From positions 62,001 through 126,000 of the forward strand of contig CADASP010000001.1 in the NCBI GenBank assembly GCA_902790625.1: a stretch of 64,000 bases of DNA, written 5' to 3'. A model generated the notes under the pieces. The model saw only the letters and a list, made by a program, of their open reading frames with translations. It did no database searches and was not told where the DNA came from. Shown one piece after another: positions 59,519 through 64,000 of this stretch. A program made the translations under genes and the position numbers. Numbering within the stretch: position 1 is the stretch's first letter; each line of letters opens with the position of its first letter. The DNA is from an uncultured Prevotellaceae bacterium (GTDB lineage Bacteria; Bacteroidota; Bacteroidia; Bacteroidales; Bacteroidaceae).

Positions 59519-60028
59519 GTGATTACAATTTGACGACAAAATTACACTTTTTTAATTAAATAGGAAAAAAACAAAGGGAAAAATTGACGCTACACTTAAA
59601 TTTTTAAGATTATTGCGGTTGAAAGACGGTGATTGTCCTTCTTTTGCGGATATTCATCGTGTCGCAAAATAATGCGCAGCCCTTCCCCTCCCTTCAAGTG
59701 GAGGGGTCAGGAGTGGGGCCTCTAACATCCTACGAGTGATAAATATACTGCCCCCACCCTTAGCCCCTCTCCTTGAAAAGTAAAATTTGTTCACGGCGAC
59801 GGGGCATTATAGCGCAAGAAATGGCTGTTAGAACCCTTTTTTCAACCCTCGTCAGATGAAAAATGGAGGCGAAAAAGCCTGACGTTGTTAAAACAACCAT
59901 TCGTCAAATTCGTTAAATTCGTTGTTCAGTAATGGTTAAAGAACAACTTGTCGGTGTATAGATACGAAAAAGCGGGCGAACCGCAAAACGATTCGCCCGC
60001 ATTTTTCCGTCGTTTCTCCCATTCGCCG
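59519..60028. other. Intergenic region with promoter, C/G-rich hairpin and 9-bp repeats
   Basis: No gene was seen in 510 bases. A minus-strand -7 box TAATTTTG for the Omp28-like gene lies at 59537-59544. Bases 59677-59785 carry a C/G-rich imperfect inverted repeat (CCCTTCCCCTCCC...GAGGGGTCAGG, then CCCCCACCC...AGCCCCTCTCC) of the same family as 6130-6240. Bases 59898-59924 hold three 9-bp units ATTCGTnnA. The right end is the terminator at 59972-60005. Confidence 0.6.
59967..60005 (-). terminator. Terminator of the lipoprotein gene
   Basis: Stem GCGGGCGAA (59972-59980) with TTCGCCCGC (59992-60000). Read on the minus strand it is followed by TTTTT. Confidence 0.75.
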
Positions 60029-60658
60029 TCACTTGCGCGTCAGCGTGCTGGTGAGCATGCTGTGATAATGGAACGACAAGCAGGTGTTCTCGTCGAAGAG
60101 TATCAGCTTGTTGCCAGAAATCTTGTAGGGGATGGCCACGGCGTTGCTCATCATGTATCGATTGTCGTATTCCCAACTGCTCTTCGAAGCATCGTACTTG
60201 AGCACCTCGAAAGGTATTTCACCTTGTTGCTCGGCATAAGTGTTGCGTTCGCGGTCGTAGAAATACCATTGCTTGACGTTAAGCGTCAGCTGGCTGTTGG
60301 CATCGGTATAGGTGCCGGTGAAACGATAGAGCTCGCTGTCTGTGAAATAGGTGCCAGAGGGGAACTGGTAGTCGTCGGCCGACGGCTTATAGGCATACTC
60401 TACATATTGGGGGTCGGTAGAAGGAAAGTAGTAGGCCGTGATGATGTTGAACGTGTTGTCGCTCTTGAACTCGTAAACCAGATAATGGTCGTAGCGGCCC
60501 ATCATGCTTTCGTCGACGGCCTTGACGTAGGCCGACCATTTTCCTACCAACGAGGTGGCGCCCCCCGTGTTGTCGTCGTCATCGTCATCGCCACAGGCGG
60601 TCAGCGTGAATGCTGCTGTGAAAAGGCTTGCAAGAAGCCAGAAATTCAGTTTCTTCAT
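60029..60658 (-). CDS. Surface lipoprotein, lipocalin-like fold, unknown function
   Basis: A 209-residue lipoprotein. The signal sequence MKKLNFWLLASLFTAAFTLTAC gives a lipobox with Cys at residue 22, and the mature end is CGDDDDDDN. An acidic stretch right after the lipidated cysteine is the lipoprotein-export signal in Bacteroidota, so it is probably displayed on the cell surface. The remaining residues alternate in beta-strand fashion (LVGKWSAYVKAVDE, LYRFTGTYTDANSQLTLNV), consistent with a small lipocalin-like barrel. No function is recognised. The start is ATG 60656-60658; a -7 box TATCTTTG lies on the minus strand at 60706-60713. Confidence 0.75.
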   Translation of the reverse strand: MKKLNFWLLASLFTAAFTLTACGDDDDDDNTGGATSLVGKWSAYVKAVDESMMGRYDHYLVYEFKSDNTFNIITAYYFPSTDPQYVEYAYKPSADDYQFPSGTYFTDSELYRFTGTYTDANSQLTLNVKQWYFYDRERNTYAEQQGEIPFEVLKYDASKSSWEYDNRYMMSNAVAIPYKISGNKLILFDENTCLSFHYHSMLTSTLTRK

Positions 60659-60705
60659 GTGTTCTCTCATTTTGTTGTTTAATGGTTTTTAATGAATATT
60701 GGCTG

Positions 60706-60713
60706 CAAAGATA
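60706..60713 (-). promoter_or_regulatory. Bacteroidota -7 box for the lipoprotein gene
   Basis: TATCTTTG (TAnnTTTG) on the minus strand, 47 bases upstream of the start. Confidence 0.5.
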
Positions 60714-60852
60714 GGCAAAAAAAATGAATAGCCTCTACTATTTAGAAAGAAAAGACTCACATTTCAGCGAAATGAGAGTAGAAATGCCGAATTGAGAGTC
60801 TGTTTCTAAACAAAAAGCGAGCCATCGCCGCGTTTCTGTTAAATAATCTCAA

Positions 60853-60889
60853 CGGTACACAAGTTTGTGGACCACAAACTTGTGTACCG
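60853..60889. promoter_or_regulatory. 37-base near-perfect palindrome upstream of the ATPase gene
   Basis: Two 18-bp arms (CGGTACACAAGTTTGTGG and its complement) around a single A. It ends 13 bases before the -7 box and so covers the place where the -33 element should be. It may be an operator for a dimeric regulator, or a hairpin that blocks read-through. Confidence 0.6.
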
Positions 60890-60902
60890 CCGTTGTTTTC
60901 CG

Positions 60903-60910
60903 TATCTTTG
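60903..60910 (+). promoter_or_regulatory. Bacteroidota -7 box for the ATPase gene
   Basis: TATCTTTG (TAnnTTTG) 26 bases before the ATG at 60937. Confidence 0.55.
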
Positions 60911-60936
60911 CAAACAGAATTCAACAATGACAGCTG

Positions 60937-62052
60937 ATGGAAAGGGCATTTATTTACGGAATGTCGGTTGAAGGCGAGAACTTCACCGACAGGGTGAAAG
61001 AGACGAAAAGGCTGAAGCTGGACTTTGAGAACGGCATCAACGTGATTCTTATCTCGCCTCGACGCATGGGCAAGAGCTCGATTGTAAGGAAAGTGAAGTC
61101 GGAGATTACCGACCCCACTATCAAGGTGGTGTTCATGGATATCTACGACTGCCGCAGCGAGTACGATTTCTACAACCGCTTCGCATCGGTAGTGATGAAA
61201 GAGACAGCCACTAAAACAGAGCAAGTCATTGACCACATCAAGCGCTTTTTAATCCGGCTTACGCCTAAGATTGCCTTTTCGCCTGAGCCTCTGTCAGAAT
61301 TGTCAATCTCGCTGGGCATTACTCCCGAGAACTACCAGCCGGAAGAGATTCTTCAGCTGCCAGAACTCATTGCCAAGGAGCAAGGCATCCATTTAATAAT
61401 ATGTATAGATGAGTTTCAGCAGATAGGTGAATTTACCAATTCGCTGACCGTGCAGAAACGTCTGCGTGGCATCTGGCAGCACCAACGCCATGTGTCGTAT
61501 TGCCTTTTCGGCAGTAAGCGGCACTTGATGACGAAACTATTTCAGAACCGCAAGATGCCTTTCTATCAGTTTGGCGAGATGATGTTTCTCGACAAGATTC
61601 CCACTTCCGACTGGGTGACGTTTATTTGCAGCCGCTTCAAGAAGCAGGGCAAGCACATCTCGGAAGAACTGGCTGAAAGAATATGCGAAACGGTAGAGAA
61701 CCACTCCTCCTACGTTCAGCAGTTGGCATGGAACGTCTTGGCCGAAACAGACAAAGAGACCACAAAACAGGACTTCGACAATGGTGTGAAGGCTCTGATA
61801 GCGCAATGCTCGGGCCTGTTTGAGGAGCAGATAAAGGGCCTTTCATCCTATCAGCTGAACTTCATCCGCGCCATTTGCAAGGGCGTGCACACCGACTTTG
61901 GCTCGAAGGCCGTGCTTGAGGAATACAACCTTGGCACCAAGTCGAACATCTCGCGCATCAAGACAGCGCTCCTCGCCCGCGAGTTGATTGATGTCACAAG
62001 CGACGGCGTGTTCTTGGAAGACCCCGTTTTCAAACTCTGGATGAGCCGATAA
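60937..62052 (+). CDS. P-loop ATPase of the archaeal-type/STAND (ATPase_2) group
   Basis: A 371-residue cytosolic ATPase. Walker A is SPRRMGKSSIV near residues 39-49, and Walker B is IHLIICIDEFQQIGEF near residue 153. A sensor-like CLFGSKRHLM follows. The C-terminus is a winged-helix-like region (LSSYQLNFIRAICKGVHTDFGSKAVLEEYNLGTKSNISRIKTALLARELI) ending with EDPVFKLWMS, typical of this family. Proteins of this type are common and mostly uncharacterised in Bacteroidales. No toxin, nuclease or mobile-element gene is adjacent. A large palindrome lies at its promoter. Confidence 0.75.
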   Translation: MERAFIYGMSVEGENFTDRVKETKRLKLDFENGINVILISPRRMGKSSIVRKVKSEITDPTIKVVFMDIYDCRSEYDFYNRFASVVMKETATKTEQVIDHIKRFLIRLTPKIAFSPEPLSELSISLGITPENYQPEEILQLPELIAKEQGIHLIICIDEFQQIGEFTNSLTVQKRLRGIWQHQRHVSYCLFGSKRHLMTKLFQNRKMPFYQFGEMMFLDKIPTSDWVTFICSRFKKQGKHISEELAERICETVENHSSYVQQLAWNVLAETDKETTKQDFDNGVKALIAQCSGLFEEQIKGLSSYQLNFIRAICKGVHTDFGSKAVLEEYNLGTKSNISRIKTALLARELIDVTSDGVFLEDPVFKLWMSR

Positions 62053-62088
62053 AAACGGCGGTAGCGCACGGTGCTCTAAGGCCATCTG

Positions 62089-62109
62089 AAAACGCAAAAC
62101 GCAAAATGC
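62089..62109 (+). repeat. Three 7-bp repeats (AAAACGC) in the gap before the Na/Pi transporter
   Basis: Units at 62089, 62096 and 62103 (AAAACGC, AAAACGC, AAAATGC). Non-coding. Confidence 0.7.
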
Positions 62110-62163
62110 AACAGGTAGGCAAAAAAAAGAAACCGTTTCTTTTGTTTTGCGCTCAATTATTTG

Positions 62164-62171
62164 TAACTTTG
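62164..62171 (+). promoter_or_regulatory. Bacteroidota -7 box for the Na/Pi cotransporter gene
   Basis: TAACTTTG (TAnnTTTG) 58 bases before the ATG at 62230. Confidence 0.55.
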
Positions 62172-62229
62172 TAGCCAAATTTGCGAGCAGACAGGAAAAA
62201 GTAATTATTTTTTAAACATAATTTCCACG

Positions 62230-63993
62230 ATGTTGATACTTTTTAAGCTTTTAGGCTCATTGGCTCTGCTGATGTTTGGTATGAAGTCGATGAGCGATGC
62301 CCTGCAGAAGATGGCTGGCCCGCAGCTGCGCCACGTGCTCGGGGCCATGACCACCAATCGTTTCACCGGCATGCTGACGGGTACGCTCGTCACGGCCAGC
62401 GTGCAGTCGTCAACCGCTACCACCGTGATGACGGTTTCGTTTGTCAATGCGGGCCTGCTCACGCTGGCGCAGGCCATCTCGGTCATCATGGGTGCCAACA
62501 TCGGCACCACGCTCACCGCATGGATCATGTCGGCTGGTATGGCGTTCGACATCAGCATCGTGAGCTATGTGGGATTCTTCGTAGGCATCATCCTCATCTA
62601 CATGAAGAAGCACCGCTACATTGGCGACTTCCTCTTCGGACTGGGACTGCTGCTGCTCGGCCTGACCACGCTGCGCATGACGGGCAACGAGATGGACCTG
62701 GGCCACAACCAGGCCGTGCTGAACTTCTTCAGCTCGTTCGACTCCAATTCGTTCTGGACCACACTGGTGTTTCTCCTGCTGGGCGGTGTGCTCACCTTCT
62801 GCGTGCAGTCGTCGGCTGCCGTCATGGCCATCACGATGATTCTGTGCAGCAGTGGTGCGCTGCCTATCTATCAGGGCATTGCGCTGGTGCTGGGCGAGAA
62901 CATCGGCACCACCATCACCTCGAACTTGGCAGCCCTCTCGGCCAACACCCAGGCGCGCCGTGCCGCTCTGGCCCACATGTTCTTCAACGTGTTTGGCGTG
63001 CTGTGGATTCTGGTTGTATTCCAGCCGTTCATCCGTATGGTGTGCGGATGGGTGGGCTATGACGTCGATATGACGAAGGATGCCGTGAGCCCCCAGCAGT
63101 TCTTGGACAATGCTGCCAAGCTGACGTTCGTCCTGGCTGCCTTCCACACAACTTTCAACGTCATCAACGCCAGCATCCTCATCTGGTTCATCCCGCAGAT
63201 TGAGAAGTTCGTGTGCTGGGTCATCAAGTCGAAAAAGGTGGACGAGGAGGAGGACTTCCGTCTGCACTTCATCACCGCCGGCTTCATGAAGACCCCCGAG
63301 CTCTCGGTGCTCGAAGCCCAGAAGGAGATACAGTCGTTCAGCGAGCGCATGCAGCGCATGTTTGGCATGGTGCAGGAGCTGCTCAACATCGGAAAATCCG
63401 ATAAGTCGGACAAATCGGATAAATCGGACAAGTCTGACAAGTCCGACCAGAAGTTCAACACCCTGTTCACGCGCATTGAGAAATACGAGGGCATCAGCGA
63501 CAACATGGAGCTGGAGATTGCCAAATACCTGGAGCAGGTGAGCGACGCACACCTGAGCGACGACACGAAGGCAAAGATTCGCGCCATGCTGCGCGAAATC
63601 TCCGAGTTGGAGAGCATCGGCGACGCCTGCTACAACATGGCACGCACCATCAACCGCAAATTCTTGGCCAAGCAAGACCACTTCACCGAGCAGCAGTACA
63701 GCCACCTCTACCAGATGATGGGACTGACCGAGAACGCACTGACGCAGATGAACCAACTGATGGGTGGACGCAAGGAGAGCTTCGACGTGAACCGCACATT
63801 CAACATCGAGAACGAAATCAACAATTTCCGCAACCAGCTGAAGGCGCAGAACATCATCGACATCAACAACCACGCCTATACCTACGCCGAGGGTACGGTC
63901 TACATGGACCTCATCAGCGAGTGCGAGAAACTGGGCGACTATGTGGTGAACGTGGTCGAGGCAAGAATGGGCACAAGGCAGAAGGAGGCGTGA
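62230..63993 (+). CDS. Na/Pi cotransporter family protein (NptA/PF02690) with PhoU-like C-terminal domain
   Basis: A 587-residue inner-membrane protein. The membrane part contains two inverted Na/Pi-cotransporter repeats, each with a QSS motif: TASVQSSTATT (Q59) and TFCVQSSAAVM (Q193), plus IMGANIGTTLTAW and VLGENIGTTITSN. From about residue 350 the protein is cytosolic and helical, resembling PhoU, which suggests phosphate-linked regulation. Residues 389-406 are six KSD repeats encoded by a 9-bp tandem array (63394-63447) in the linker before the PhoU-like helices. Substrate is presumed phosphate; transport direction is unknown. The stop is at 63991-63993, close to the window end. Confidence 0.9.
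   Translation: MLILFKLLGSLALLMFGMKSMSDALQKMAGPQLRHVLGAMTTNRFTGMLTGTLVTASVQSSTATTVMTVSFVNAGLLTLAQAISVIMGANIGTTLTAWIMSAGMAFDISIVSYVGFFVGIILIYMKKHRYIGDFLFGLGLLLLGLTTLRMTGNEMDLGHNQAVLNFFSSFDSNSFWTTLVFLLLGGVLTFCVQSSAAVMAITMILCSSGALPIYQGIALVLGENIGTTITSNLAALSANTQARRAALAHMFFNVFGVLWILVVFQPFIRMVCGWVGYDVDMTKDAVSPQQFLDNAAKLTFVLAAFHTTFNVINASILIWFIPQIEKFVCWVIKSKKVDEEEDFRLHFITAGFMKTPELSVLEAQKEIQSFSERMQRMFGMVQELLNIGKSDKSDKSDKSDKSDKSDQKFNTLFTRIEKYEGISDNMELEIAKYLEQVSDAHLSDDTKAKIRAMLREISELESIGDACYNMARTINRKFLAKQDHFTEQQYSHLYQMMGLTENALTQMNQLMGGRKESFDVNRTFNIENEINNFRNQLKAQNIIDINNHAYTYAEGTVYMDLISECEKLGDYVVNVVEARMGTRQKEA
63394..63447 (+). repeat. Six 9-bp tandem repeats (AA(A/G)TCnGA(C/T)) in the Na/Pi cotransporter gene
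   Basis: Units at 63394, 63403, 63412, 63421, 63430 and 63439 encode (KSD)6. The same TCnGAC core, in another frame and strand, is repeated in gldL and in the Omp28-like gene. Confidence 0.85.
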
Positions 63994-64000
63994 GAGTTAG

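Overview
The window looks like chromosomal DNA from a Prevotella-type member of the Bacteroidales (phylum Bacteroidota). The evidence is a complete porP-gldK-gldL-gldM-gldN type IX secretion (T9SS) operon, secreted proteins ending in a T9SS-like 'xLxGRK...GIYIxNGKK' tail, Bacteroidota -7 promoter boxes (TAnnTTTG) in front of many genes, and plant-polysaccharide enzymes. No rRNA or tRNA gene, CRISPR array or prophage was recognised.

Region 1 (1-11957) is housekeeping: a MalY/PatB-type aminotransferase cut by the window edge, a DUF3737 protein, mnmG, apt, uvrC, dtd, a MazG-like pyrophosphohydrolase, deoC, a polyprenyl diphosphate synthase and polA. A perfect 16-bp parS site and a 14/16 copy flank apt. 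Region 2 (12198-20599) holds two tandem paralogous ATPase/PD-(D/E)XK genes, each with its own promoter, then an SNF2 helicase whose stop overlaps the start of an unrecognised 634-residue partner. Region 3 (20784-30005) holds leuS, a YitT-type membrane protein, rdgB, a PorZ-like secreted beta-propeller, a CotH-like protein and, on the other strand, nadA.

Region 4 (30006-31113) is a long non-coding stretch with four perfect DnaA boxes (TTATCCACA), two near-perfect ones and AT-rich tracts. I interpret it as the chromosome origin (oriC). Sampled lines are C-rich to its left and tend to be G-rich to its right, and the parS sites lie about 26 kb away, which fits. Region 5 (31114-36535) holds a secreted-protein gene remnant and a GH127-GH9 gene pair. 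Region 6 (36619-43774) is the T9SS operon on the minus strand. Region 7 (43980-51508) holds tig, a CE7 acetylxylan esterase, a REP-associated tyrosine transposase (RAYT) flanked by inverted REP hairpins, and a mannan cluster: GH26 mannanase, GH130 phosphorylase and GPH-family sugar transporter. Region 8 (51625-60658) holds four secreted or surface proteins on the minus strand, and region 9 (60937-63993) an ATPase and a Na/Pi cotransporter.

The most unusual feature is the density of short repeats. There are (i) 7-bp tandem repeats, several inside signal-peptide coding DNA of secretion genes, where one-unit slippage would shift the frame; (ii) 9-bp tandem repeats, most with palindromic cores, in unrelated genes and in different frames; (iii) composite elements built on TTTGGAGCGCTCCAAA and a GGCGTTGACTTTTT-like unit; (iv) C/G-rich hairpins between genes and apparently in frame inside leuS and the SNF2 gene; and (v) the REP/RAYT locus.
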